From contig JACMPL010000017.1 of assembly GCA_014377525.1 (NCBI GenBank), positions 36,015 through 100,014 on the forward strand: a DNA stretch of 64,000 bases. Direction: 5' to 3'. The notes under the pieces are model-generated. The model did not search any database. It was not told the origin of the DNA and worked only from the letters and a program-made list of their open reading frames with translations. Both the position numbers and the translations under genes were made by a program. This document shows positions 17,743 to 26,322 of the stretch, piece by piece. Every line of letters begins with the position of its first letter. The first letter of the stretch is position 1. The stretch is from Candidatus Saccharimonadota bacterium. GTDB lineage: Bacteria; Patescibacteriota; Saccharimonadia; Saccharimonadales; UBA4665.

Positions 17743-18670
17743 GATTCTATTATATCCTTTCGACTCTACTTTGTTATAAACTTCAAACCAAGGAAGCTCG
17801 TCAGTGCTATCAAGATGTAAATAACGTTACTTTGTATTAATATCAATACTGACGAGTAAGAATCGATAAACACTTGATAGGACAGTCTTTTACTTTAGTA
17901 TGGAGTTAGTACTAGCGAATGCTACTTTTGTCGATACGTTAGCGGAATTTATTTTGATATTATTGTGCGCTATTACTCAACCGGAGGCACTTACAAAAAA
18001 GTCTACATTTAGAGCTTACAAAGGATCAATATATAGTCGGGACTTCGCTCATCCAAGTTCGTGGTGGGAAAATTCTTTGCGATAAGTAACAGTAGAGCAC
18101 GACCACCGACCATCATCATCGGCCGCTTACCCAGCTAATACAATTTTGCTAGCCCTCAAACACTTGGGTATGAAAAATTAGTTGAGTTATTTAATCGGAG
18201 CAGCTTTAACAATGACTAAGATAATCGTACTGACGCTGCATGTCTCTAAGTATTAAACAGCGTAAGGCTGCCAAATAATAAAATTTAAAAAGAGGCTATG
18301 TCTGTTTCGTTTGTATAATTTAAGTACGCTCGAACATTAAGCGAACTAGTCCTAGACCGGCATGCTCAGCCAAATAAAGCAGACCATCATTCGTAGATCT
18401 TATTTATTTGTTGCGGACGATAGGCTACTAAAAGCCTAAAATATAGCCATTGGAGTACGGTGAAATGAGGACGCGCATAGGTACTCACACTAAGCGCGCC
18501 GTAATACTGAAGCACGAATGTATACCACCCCTCCGCATTAGTTAAAGTAAATTAAAATAATAATAAATGAGAACATTTGTATGCGATGCCTTAATTGACA
18601 AACGTAAGCGAGATTAGTAAAATTACACCAAATACGGAACTTAATAAAGTTAAGAAATGGGGAAATAAAT
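17743..18670. other. Long intergenic region with inverted repeats
   Basis: 928 bp without a convincing gene. CTCGTCAGT (17797-17805) is inverted at 17848-17856, and CTATCAAG (17807-17814) at 17873-17880, giving nested inverted repeats upstream of the divergent permease operon. A small hairpin TAGGCT/AGCCTA lies at 18421-18438. 18461-18537 shares blocks with the tRNA-repeat region. A 61-codon ORF at 17900-18085 has unremarkable composition and no start signal, so I do not call it. Confidence 0.5.
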
Positions 18671-19597
18671 ATGAGGTCTATCAAAAAATACTCACAAATG
18701 AGTATGATCAGCCTTTTGCTTGTATTAGGTCAATCTGCAATGGTCAGCGCTGCACCAACCACAATTAATCTGGGTTCATCAGCGCCATTTGCAATACTTG
18801 CCGGCACTCCTGATGTTACCGATTCAGGTAATACCTCGGTTATTTCAGGCAACGTTGGGTTGAGCCCCGCAACTGGTGCAGGCATGGGGCTGTTCTGTAC
18901 ACAAGTTACCGGGACAATTTACTCAGTCGACGCTTCGGGTCCACTTCCATGTCGAGTAACAAACGGCCCTTTATTAGTTACAGCCAAAAACGACTTAACT
19001 GCTGCATACATCGATACTGCCGGACGAACCCCAGTGACTACCGTGCCTACTGAGCTCGGCGGAACAACCAAAACTGCAGGTGTTTATGATTCAGCCTCGA
19101 CTGCGTTCGGAATTACTGCAGGAGCAGGTCCACTTGTACTTGATGGACAAGGTAACTCTTCGGCTGTTTTCATCTTCCAGGCGAATGCGGCGGCACCTGG
19201 ACTCACTATTGGGTCTGGTAGTAGCGTATCTCTGATTAATGGAGCCCAGGCCTGTAATGTCTTTTGGCGGGTAGACACAGCGACTATCAACACAACTGCT
19301 GTCTTCAAAGGCAACATTTTAGCTCTTAACTCAATTTCCGTGGCAAACGGTGCCAGCGTAGAAGGAAGACTCCTGGCCCGTAACGGTAACGTCACACTGA
19401 TAAACGACACAATCACTGTGCCTACTTGTGCCGCAACCGCTACTTCAAGCGGTAGCACATCAGTTGTACCCAAACTGCCAAATGCTGGAATTAGCCCCGA
19501 AAGCAATAATAGCTCCTCATGGAGCATTGTAGCTCCAGCCGGATTTTTAGTTGTCTTATTCGGGCTCTACCTAGTTCGAATTAAACGAATAAACTAG
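18671..19597 (+). CDS. Ice-binding-like protein (DUF3494) with LPXTG-like sorting signal
   Basis: 308 residues. A signal peptide (cut near VSA-AP, residue 27) precedes a DUF3494 domain: it opens with INLGSSAPFAILAG and has repeating beta-helix segments ending with GNILALNSISVANGASVEGR. Characterised members bind ice or inhibit recrystallisation, while others may be adhesins. After a Ser/Thr linker comes LPNAG at 269-273, a hydrophobic helix and a basic tail (RIKRIN), a sortase sorting signal. The next gene is a sortase, so it is probably surface-anchored. A GGGGAAAT purine run precedes the ATG, unlike the leaderless core genes. Confidence 0.88.
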   Translation: MRSIKKYSQMSMISLLLVLGQSAMVSAAPTTINLGSSAPFAILAGTPDVTDSGNTSVISGNVGLSPATGAGMGLFCTQVTGTIYSVDASGPLPCRVTNGPLLVTAKNDLTAAYIDTAGRTPVTTVPTELGGTTKTAGVYDSASTAFGITAGAGPLVLDGQGNSSAVFIFQANAAAPGLTIGSGSSVSLINGAQACNVFWRVDTATINTTAVFKGNILALNSISVANGASVEGRLLARNGNVTLINDTITVPTCAATATSSGSTSVVPKLPNAGISPESNNSSSWSIVAPAGFLVVLFGLYLVRIKRIN

Positions 19598-19660
19598 CGT
19601 AGAAACATTGTAAAGACAGAACAGGTTTGCTGATGCATAGTCTAACTCATCTACTTATTT

Positions 19661-20302
19661 ATGAATGTTTCTAGAAATTCTGATAAGAAGCTTTTAAGAC
19701 GGATCGTAGTGTTAGTTCTCCTAGTGGTGGCCGCACTTACTCTATCACTGACCCTTCATGTGTTTTTAAAAAAACCAGCCATGAACTCTGGCAGCTCTAC
19801 ACCCGCCCCCACCCAAGTGATCGCACCGTCGAAACAAGCCGAAGTTAACCCTGGACTACCTTTGCGTCTTAAAATTCCAAAGATCGGCGTTGATGCCGCA
19901 ATAGATTACTTGGGTACAACGCCACAGGGTGAAATGAGCACTCCCAAGGGGCCCTCTAATGTTGGCTGGTTTAACCTCGGTCCTCGTCCGGGTGAAAATG
20001 GAAATGCTGTTATCAATGGTCATTTTGGTTACAAAAACAATATGCCCGCAGTTTTTGATAATTTACACGCATTACAAAAGGGTGACAACCTATACACCAT
20101 TAACGAAAAGGACGAAACTACTACCTTTGTGGTACGCGAACTACGAACCTACACTCCAAAAGATAACGCAACGGATATATTTCGATCAAGCGACGGACAA
20201 GCCCACCTAAACCTTATTACCTGCCAGGGAGTTTGGAATCAAGCCCAAAAAAGTTACTCTAACAGACTTGTCGTGTTCACTGATAAAATATTAAAGCAGT
20301 AA
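19661..20302 (+). CDS. Sortase
   Basis: 213 residues. A single N-terminal membrane anchor (about 14-35) and a short linker precede a sortase beta-barrel. The catalytic triad is visible: His121 in INGHFGY, Cys188 in LNLITCQG (the TLxTC motif) and Arg202 in SNRLVVF. Sortases cleave a sorting motif of secreted proteins and join them to the cell envelope. The small size and placement 63 bp after a protein ending in LPNAG-helix-basic tail indicate a dedicated enzyme-substrate pair. Confidence 0.92.
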   Translation: MNVSRNSDKKLLRRIVVLVLLVVAALTLSLTLHVFLKKPAMNSGSSTPAPTQVIAPSKQAEVNPGLPLRLKIPKIGVDAAIDYLGTTPQGEMSTPKGPSNVGWFNLGPRPGENGNAVINGHFGYKNNMPAVFDNLHALQKGDNLYTINEKDETTTFVVRELRTYTPKDNATDIFRSSDGQAHLNLITCQGVWNQAQKSYSNRLVVFTDKILKQ

Positions 20303-20977
20303 TATATGGCGGACAAGGTAACAAGCACCATTCACTTAGTGAGCCGACCTATAATATCGGTTGAGGTATCACTCGCACTCAGTAAAGTGGTGTTATATAC
20401 TGAGGTACCAATAAGTGGTTCAAGATTGTAGTAATAATCTGAAACCATCGCTCGATCTATCGTATAAGTGTAATCTGACACCACACTACCAGCGGCACGT
20501 GTTTACAAACCTCAAACAGAGCAGTCAACAAGACGGAGACAAGTGGCGTGTTGTGTTTGTCGGCGATCGCACGGAACCTATCTAACTCAGCGGGGTACTT
20601 GGTATGCATCTCAATTATATGGCCGGTTACTCAGCACCTATTACGATCCAACAATGTTTTAGATCACTGATAATACCTACCCAAAACACTATTCCAAGTT
20701 CGTGACCTTTTAGCGCAATGTCTCGTAATAGCCGTTAGACACTTGGTTGATACCACTTGAATCATCTAACTTTAAAGATTTAATCATGGTAACATTTAGA
20801 GGCTCTAGAATGACTGTATGGCCGAAGTAGAAGCTATGTCACCAAGCTTTGTAGAATCAATTACTCGGTGGCGAAAGTGTAAGAAATTCGCTTTAAAGTA
20901 ACTGAGACATCCATCAAAGTCTTACATGAATGCGGTTAATATTGCATTTACATTGTTAGATAAGTGGAGGGTAACCT
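20303..20977. other. Intergenic region between sortase and SodC-like gene
   Basis: 675 bp with no standard gene. It includes the short minus-strand ORF described separately at 20457-20609. The rest shows no repeat, terminator or operator I can support. The leader of the SodC-like gene at its right end carries a GGAGGG Shine-Dalgarno at about 20967-20972. Confidence 0.4.
20457..20609 (-). CDS. Possible 50-aa ORF or gene remnant
   Basis: On the minus strand an ATG at 20609 opens 50 codons ending at TAG (20457-20459). The stretch YPAELDRFRAIADKHNTPLV, followed by a hydrophobic helix, looks like genuine protein sequence, whereas the last ten residues do not. TATAAT (plus 20614-20619) lies 4 nt before the ATG, closer than in the other leaderless genes. 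It may be a truncated remnant of a larger gene. No family is recognised. Confidence 0.3.
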   Translation of the reverse strand: MHTKYPAELDRFRAIADKHNTPLVSVLLTALFEVCKHVPLVVWCQITLIR

Positions 20978-22246
20978 ATGATGAAAAAAAGCAACATACA
21001 TATCGGATCGAAAGTCGCAGCGATATCAGTCTTAGCAGCTGTGCTGGGCTTGGGAGGCATTGGATTCCCGTTAGCCGCAAGTGCTATTGCAAACAATAAC
21101 TCAAGCTCCGTGCATACTTACATGGCGAGCATTCATGAGCTCAATAACACTCATGTCAGTGGAATGGCTAGATTCGTACAAAATGGCCGCCAGCTGAGCA
21201 CAACTGTCAATGCTACGGGGCTAGAGCCGGGCGTACATCCAATGCACATCCATGGTAAAAACCAGGCGAAAGCAGAATGCCCAACCAGCAGCAATGATAC
21301 CAATGGCGACGGTTTTGTTTCAGTTATTGAAGGTGCGCCTTCCTACGGATTAATTAAACTAAACTTAACATCACCGCAGACCGCTTTTGGAAAACCGCCC
21401 ACACCGGCTTTGTTCTATCCTTTTGCCGGCACTCCTAACAACAGCAACTTTCCAAAAGTTGGTAGCGATGGGATATTACACTTTAGTGCTACGTATACGT
21501 TCGACAATAGTAATGACGCAGAAGCAGCACTACAGTCACTAACGCCATTGGGTAATCAAGCGATAGTTATACATGGTGCAACAGCACCTCAAGGCGTTGA
21601 TGCACCTGCATTCGCGGCTTTAGGTAATCCACGACCACAGGGTTATGATCCAACCGCTCGGGCCTACGATGTTTTGCTTCCAGCAGGTTGCGGTACGCTC
21701 AAGGCAACGGCTGCCTCAGATGGTAATCAGGAGCAAGCAGGCGACGATGTAGCAACCACAGTTGCAACGAAGCCTACATCAACTGATTCACCGCAGACCT
21801 CAACGACCTCAACAAAAGGAGATCAGTTACAAAATCTTTTGAATCCTGATCAGGCAAAGCTACGCATGGGTATCGTTCAGGCGTTACAACAAATAAGCCC
21901 AACTAATGTTCAGGATGAGAACCTCTCCAGCGCCGTAACGAGCTTCACGGATCGTTCCGACAAGATCTTAGCAAGCTTTAACACGTCGAGCGCGAAAGCG
22001 GTAGCAGTCTACAACACAGCTACAGCAAACAACGCGCAACGTGATGTCGCTCGAAACGAGCTAATTAACGTTTTGGCAAGCGCCAAGGACAGTGAAATTA
22101 ACAACTTATACGATTCGCGTAACCAGCTGGTTGACCAGTTAAATCGACAGGGGCTGGTAAATTCACGCAATGCATTTCTAAACAGTTTTGATACCATAGT
22201 TGACCAGTTCGGAAATTCGGTTGAACAAGCCAAAAACCAGCTATAA
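20978..22246 (+). CDS. Secreted SodC-like protein with EF-hand loop and helical tail
   Basis: 422 residues with a signal peptide (cleavage near residue 37). Residues 46-240 resemble Cu/Zn superoxide dismutase: GVHPMHIHG (H87, H90, H92) aligns with the copper-ligand segment GLHGFHVHE, Cys101 lies 9 residues after H92 as Cys57 does after His48, IVIHG gives H199, and Cys238 in AGCGTL matches the second disulfide cysteine. The bridging histidine and zinc ligands are missing; in their place is an EF-hand loop DTNGDGFVSVIE (107-118). A Thr/Ser linker leads to an alpha-helical tail (about 275-422). SOD activity is uncertain. Confidence 0.7.
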   Translation: MMKKSNIHIGSKVAAISVLAAVLGLGGIGFPLAASAIANNNSSSVHTYMASIHELNNTHVSGMARFVQNGRQLSTTVNATGLEPGVHPMHIHGKNQAKAECPTSSNDTNGDGFVSVIEGAPSYGLIKLNLTSPQTAFGKPPTPALFYPFAGTPNNSNFPKVGSDGILHFSATYTFDNSNDAEAALQSLTPLGNQAIVIHGATAPQGVDAPAFAALGNPRPQGYDPTARAYDVLLPAGCGTLKATAASDGNQEQAGDDVATTVATKPTSTDSPQTSTTSTKGDQLQNLLNPDQAKLRMGIVQALQQISPTNVQDENLSSAVTSFTDRSDKILASFNTSSAKAVAVYNTATANNAQRDVARNELINVLASAKDSEINNLYDSRNQLVDQLNRQGLVNSRNAFLNSFDTIVDQFGNSVEQAKNQL

Positions 22247-22270
22247 AAAAATACTAATTTAATACTCGGA

Positions 22271-22303
22271 AACAGAAGACCCATTACTTATGGGTCTTCT
22301 GTT
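22271..22303 (+). terminator. Hairpin terminator after the SodC-like gene
   Basis: A perfect 14-bp inverted repeat (AACAGAAGACCCAT at 22271-22284 and its complement at 22290-22303) encloses a 5-nt loop. The stem ends in AA/TT, so the U-tract is short (TTTATATATAA), but length and position 25 nt after the stop make termination likely. It could work in both directions. Confidence 0.75.
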
Positions 22304-22369
22304 TATATATAAGTTTAAATAGGATTATTTAGAAAGTACATATCGACCCATCTGGGCTGCCTCCCAAGT

Positions 22370-22636
22370 TTAAGTGGACGCACTGAACCGAAAGACTGCA
22401 ACCTGAGTAAGCAGAGCTGTTGGAGCTAGCGTTGAATCTTCAGTTGCAGCTTTGGCGACGGTGCTACTCATTACAATGATAGATAGAAGTGCTATGACCA
22501 GCATAAAACTTATTGCACCGACTTTATGATGGGTTTGCCAACGATGTAACCTGCATACAGCCAATACACCATAAGCCTTATTCCCATTCGATACTACGAC
22601 TACGCGGTCGAGGCCGCTAGTAGATACCTTTAACAC
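22370..22636 (-). CDS. Doubtful small ORF with signal-like helix
   Basis: 88 codons from a GTG. Residues 38-63 (KVGAISFMLVIALLSIIVMS and VAKA) look like a signal peptide with a cleavage site, followed by only about 25 residues. The first 35 residues look non-coding, so a shorter gene starting near the hydrophobic segment, or a decayed secreted-protein gene, is more likely. No ribosome-binding site or -10 box at the leaderless spacing is seen. Confidence 0.25.
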   Translation of the reverse strand: MLKVSTSGLDRVVVVSNGNKAYGVLAVCRLHRWQTHHKVGAISFMLVIALLSIIVMSSTVAKAATEDSTLAPTALLTQVAVFRFSAST

Positions 22637-23256
22637 TAAATTTAATGAACTAAATATGTAACTAAGATCGTGCTGCAGACACGAGCTTAATTAATAGCTG
22701 TGGCCATCTAAAATAAAAATATGTCGATGTACCAACGCCTGGAATTTTTTATTGATGTAGGAAAGGATTGTTAATTAGTGTAAATTTTTTTGAAAAAGAC
22801 CGAACAAAGGACTGGTTAATCTATTACTGCCCGCAGCCTCATATTGCGCCGCAGCGTAATCAGAAAATAGTTACATAGAAAATAATCTTAAAGCTCATTG
22901 CTACGATACTTCACTTCGCTTAAATGAGCTGCTTTCATTAGCGCATACTGCACGGTAATGATGCTTATTAATTTCGGTCAACAAAAACACTAAACACTTA
23001 AACGAATTCCATTAATGATTTGAGTGCGAATACGATTGACAGCTCAGAGGATTGTGTTGATGGATATAAACCATCAAATAGGATCCGTTTACTGCACTCA
23101 ACGTTTTACATAGTACCCCCTAGGGGTATATAATAATAACTATAAAGTAAAAAATCAGAACTATGTAAGCTACCCGACTAAGATTTTTGATAATCGGTTA
23201 AAATCATATACGAAACTGTTAATTCCAGATTGAATAAATAATGTAGGGAGTAAACA
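22637..23256. other. Intergenic region upstream of copB
   Basis: 620 bp, AT-rich. It holds an 8-bp inverted repeat AGCTCATT/AATGAGCT (22892-22899, 22923-22930), a 7-bp inverted repeat TTGATGG/CCATCAA (23057-23063, 23071-23077) and the CsoR-like operator listed separately. No gene is supported. The copB leader from the operator promoter would be about 115 nt. Confidence 0.5.
23114..23134 (+). promoter_or_regulatory. CsoR-like copper operator overlapping a -10 box
   Basis: TACCCCCTAGGGGTA (23114-23128), centred on the palindrome CCCCTAGGGG, resembles the C-run/G-run operators of CsoR/RcnR-family metal repressors. It runs straight into TATAAT (23129-23134). A repressor bound here would block the promoter, and copper would relieve it. 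No csoR gene is in the window, so the regulator is inferred. A GGGAG Shine-Dalgarno lies 6 nt before the copB ATG. Confidence 0.65.
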
Positions 23257-25233
23257 ATGGATCACACTAAGCATGCTGAGCATAATCCAGATATGTTCAA
23301 AAAAAAATTTTGGCTAAGCTTTACGTTAACAATCCCGGTACTTATTTATTCCCAAACCGTCCAAGGTTTACTTAACTTCACGGCACCCTCGTTCCCCGGT
23401 AGCAAATGGATTCCAGCAGTTTTAGGGACGATAATATTCTTGTACGGTGGACTTGTATTCCTAAAAAGCGCAAAAGCTGAATTATCGGCGCGTTTGCCCG
23501 GTATGATGACGCTGATATCACTAGCAATAACTGTGGCTTTCGGCTATAGCATCGCCGTGTCATTTGGTCTTATGGGGATGGATTTTTGGTGGGAGCTGGC
23601 AACGCTAGTTACCATCATGCTACTAGGTCATTGGTTAGAAATGGCCTCAGTCCAAAATGCGCAAGGAGCCCTACATGAGCTCGCAAAACTACTACCAGAT
23701 GAGGCAGAATTAGTGCTAAGAAACAGCACGAAGATAGTTGCGGTGACGAGTCTGAAATTAGGTGAACTTATATTAGTTCGACCCGGCTCAACTATCCCAA
23801 TGGACGGTGTTGTCATCAAGGGTGAATCTAAGGTCAATGAATCAATGCTCACGGGTGAGTCAAAAGCGGTAGATAAGGCGGTAAAATCATTCGTCATTGG
23901 CGGGGCAATCAATGGGAGCGGGGCATTAACAGTTAAAATTACAAAGGTCGGTAGCGATACTGCCCTTGCGGGAATCATGAAACTCGTTACCGATGCCCAG
24001 AACAGTAAGTCAAAGACACAGATTGTGGCTGACCGAGCGGCATTTTACTTAACATTCGTTGCTTTAGGTGCAGCCGTAGTAACCGCTATCGGCTGGACAT
24101 TCTTTAGTGACCGATCGGTCTCATTTATAATTGAACGAGTCGTAACTGTCTTAGTAATAGCATGTCCGCACGCATTAGGGCTGGCCGTACCGCTCGTCAC
24201 AGCTATCTCTACCACACTAGCAGCTAAGAATGGTCTGCTAATTCGGGAACGTACGGCGCTTGAGTCAGCTCGCAATATTGACGTCGTACTATTCGATAAA
24301 ACGGGGACACTTACTAAGGGCGAGCAAGGCGTTGTAGACGTTGTTACGATCGGTACTAAAATTAATGACGTACTGGCGCTTGCAGCTGCGGTTGAGCTTG
24401 AATCTGAGCATCCAATCGCAAAGGCAATCGTTAAATTTGCTAAAGGTAAAAAACTTCGACTTGTCACGGCAAAAAAATTCTCAGCAATGTCGGGACGCGG
24501 CGCAAAAGCTATTATCGGATTCGATACGGTTTATATCGGTGGGCCGAGACTTATCGAAGAACTATCGCTCAAATTACCTTCTAATTTGGAAACTGCGGTA
24601 ACCAATGCAAGTGGTGACGGCAAGACAGTAGTCTATGTCGTCAGTTCAAAAAAGGTTGTTGGCGCGATTATGCTTGCCGATGTAATTCGTCCTGAATCAA
24701 AAGAAGCTGTCTATTCGCTGCAGCGAGCCGGTAAACGGGTAGCTATGCTAACCGGTGACGCCAAGGGCGTAGCGGCTTGGGTATCGAATGAGCTCGGCAT
24801 TAAAGAATTCTTTGCTGAGGTCTTACCAGAGAATAAGGCTGATGTTGTCCGAAAGCTGCAAGCCGATGGGAGCAAAGTTGCAATGGTCGGAGATGGAGTA
24901 AACGACGCGCCAGCGCTGACGCAAGCTGATGTCGGCATAGCGATAGGGGCTGGCACTGACGTTGCTATAGAATCAGCCGGAATCGTACTTGCTAGTAGTG
25001 ATCCACGTGGTGTCGCGAAAATCGTTATCCTTTCGAAAGCTACCTACCGCAAAATGATCCAAAACTTAGCTTGGGCAACCGGCTACAACGCGCTGGCGAT
25101 ACCATTGGCCGCCGGAGTCACGGCTGGGCTTGGTTTTGTGCTATCGCCTGCGATAGGAGCTGTTCTAATGTCGCTCTCAACCATTGTGGTAGCCGCTAAT
25201 GCTCAATTCTTGCGTAAGGTCGACCTAATCTAA
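23257..25233 (+). CDS. copB: Copper-exporting P1B-type ATPase, CopB-like (CPH motif)
   Basis: 658 residues. The membrane metal site is CPH at 303-305 (ACPHALGLAVPL), the signature of P1B-3/CopB-type pumps associated with Cu2+ or Ag+ export rather than the CPC of CopA. The phosphorylation motif DKTGTLT begins at D347; the actuator TGES, the HP motif (SEHPIAKA) and GDGVNDAPAL hinge are present. The N-terminus has only a short His-bearing stretch (MDHTKHAEHN), no heavy-metal-associated domain. It leads a cassette with a Met/Cys secreted protein and a DUF305 protein behind a CsoR-like operator, supporting copper defence. Confidence 0.95.
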   Translation: MDHTKHAEHNPDMFKKKFWLSFTLTIPVLIYSQTVQGLLNFTAPSFPGSKWIPAVLGTIIFLYGGLVFLKSAKAELSARLPGMMTLISLAITVAFGYSIAVSFGLMGMDFWWELATLVTIMLLGHWLEMASVQNAQGALHELAKLLPDEAELVLRNSTKIVAVTSLKLGELILVRPGSTIPMDGVVIKGESKVNESMLTGESKAVDKAVKSFVIGGAINGSGALTVKITKVGSDTALAGIMKLVTDAQNSKSKTQIVADRAAFYLTFVALGAAVVTAIGWTFFSDRSVSFIIERVVTVLVIACPHALGLAVPLVTAISTTLAAKNGLLIRERTALESARNIDVVLFDKTGTLTKGEQGVVDVVTIGTKINDVLALAAAVELESEHPIAKAIVKFAKGKKLRLVTAKKFSAMSGRGAKAIIGFDTVYIGGPRLIEELSLKLPSNLETAVTNASGDGKTVVYVVSSKKVVGAIMLADVIRPESKEAVYSLQRAGKRVAMLTGDAKGVAAWVSNELGIKEFFAEVLPENKADVVRKLQADGSKVAMVGDGVNDAPALTQADVGIAIGAGTDVAIESAGIVLASSDPRGVAKIVILSKATYRKMIQNLAWATGYNALAIPLAAGVTAGLGFVLSPAIGAVLMSLSTIVVAANAQFLRKVDLI

Positions 25234-25235
25234 TA

Positions 25236-25595
25236 ATGAAAAAAATACTTACTGGCATGACGACAATCTTTGCAGTACTACTGCTGAATACATTTGGTCT
25301 TGCACTCCATGCCGCAGCAATGCCTGCAACAGCCCGTGGGATGGGTGGAATGAACCACGAAACGAGTAGCTCGACGAACTGTCCGACCATATGTCGCAGC
25401 GCTGTGTTTACAAAAGAAGAGGTAATCGACCGAGTTGACGAAGAAGACAATGACGATTTCTTGGTTCACTACGACGCACAGCTCCAAGCGACTATTTTAG
25501 GAAATACAGCTACTAAAAGCCAACTGTACGCCGCACATATCAAGCTACCCATAAAGATACCGTTATATCTTCTATACGAGGTCCTCAGAGTTTAG
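25236..25595 (+). CDS. Small secreted Met/His/Cys-containing protein, copper cassette
   Basis: 119 residues starting 2 bp after copB, so co-transcribed. A signal peptide (about 1-28) precedes a short MGGMNHE segment and CPTIC (Cys49, Cys53), potential copper ligands. An acidic stretch (about 63-75) and a C-terminal hydrophobic segment follow. No named family is recognised. Its position between the copper ATPase and DUF305 makes an extracytoplasmic copper-binding or delivery role the best inference. Confidence 0.7.
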   Translation: MKKILTGMTTIFAVLLLNTFGLALHAAAMPATARGMGGMNHETSSSTNCPTICRSAVFTKEEVIDRVDEEDNDDFLVHYDAQLQATILGNTATKSQLYAAHIKLPIKIPLYLLYEVLRV

Positions 25596-25647
25596 GATTT
25601 GTTTTCTCGCCCAAACGATACCTTACATTTAACCTTAGGAGAAACTC

Positions 25648-26316
25648 ATGAAAAATAACAAGAATAGTATTATTGTGATAGCGGCTGTAGCAGTTATTGC
25701 GATAGCTGGAATCATGGTGTTCGCTATAAACAGGACTGGCGACGTGGCGATGGGTAACAATATGATGGGTCAATTATCGAATGCACAAGATACTCAAGCC
25801 GATAGAAACTCAGCAGATTATAAACAGTACGCTGCGCTTAAGGGCGAAGACTATGATCGGATGCTACTATCAAACATGACCACACACCACGAGGGTGCAA
25901 TTGAAATGGCAAACCTTGCCCTAACTAACGCTAGTCATCAAGAAATTAAAACTCTGGCATCAGCTATTGTCTCCGCACAAACAAGCGAAATAGCCAACAT
26001 GACTGCTTGGCTGAAAACATGGGGTTACCCTGCAAATAGCAGCACGATGATGATGGATCATAGTTCTATGAGTATGCAGAGCACAAACGCAGGTATGACG
26101 AATGAATTAAACGATAAAACCGGCGAAGCATTTGATAAAGCTTTTCTCGAACAAATGATCATGCATCATCAGTCTGCGATCAATATGGCGGCGACTGGTA
26201 AAACAAATGCCCGGCACCAAGAAGTTAAGGACTTAACTGTCACTATCGTCAACGCTCAAACTAAAGAGCTACTGCAGATGAAGCAGTGGCAAAAGAATTG
26301 GGGCTACCTAAATTAA
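25648..26316 (+). CDS. DUF305 family protein, tandem four-helix repeats
   Basis: 222 residues with an N-terminal membrane anchor (about 8-27) and two DUF305 repeats. Each has the HH motif: MTTHHEGAIEMA (H80-H81) and MIMHHQSAINMA (H173-H174), and each closes on W-x6-WGY. The repeats are joined by a Met/His/Ser-rich linker with MMMDHSSMSM. DUF305 proteins adopt a ferritin-like fold and recur beside copper resistance genes. A TAGGAG Shine-Dalgarno is present 7 nt before the ATG. It is the last gene of the copper cassette and ends 6 bp from a convergent gene. Confidence 0.88.
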   Translation: MKNNKNSIIVIAAVAVIAIAGIMVFAINRTGDVAMGNNMMGQLSNAQDTQADRNSADYKQYAALKGEDYDRMLLSNMTTHHEGAIEMANLALTNASHQEIKTLASAIVSAQTSEIANMTAWLKTWGYPANSSTMMMDHSSMSMQSTNAGMTNELNDKTGEAFDKAFLEQMIMHHQSAINMAATGKTNARHQEVKDLTVTIVNAQTKELLQMKQWQKNWGYLN

Positions 26317-26322
26317 AGTCGA

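Noticed and set aside
17900..18085. 61-codon plus-strand ORF in the long intergenic gap
   Set aside because: It has one hydrophobic stretch but otherwise ordinary composition, no Shine-Dalgarno and no -10 box at the leaderless distance. It could be real, but the support is too thin.
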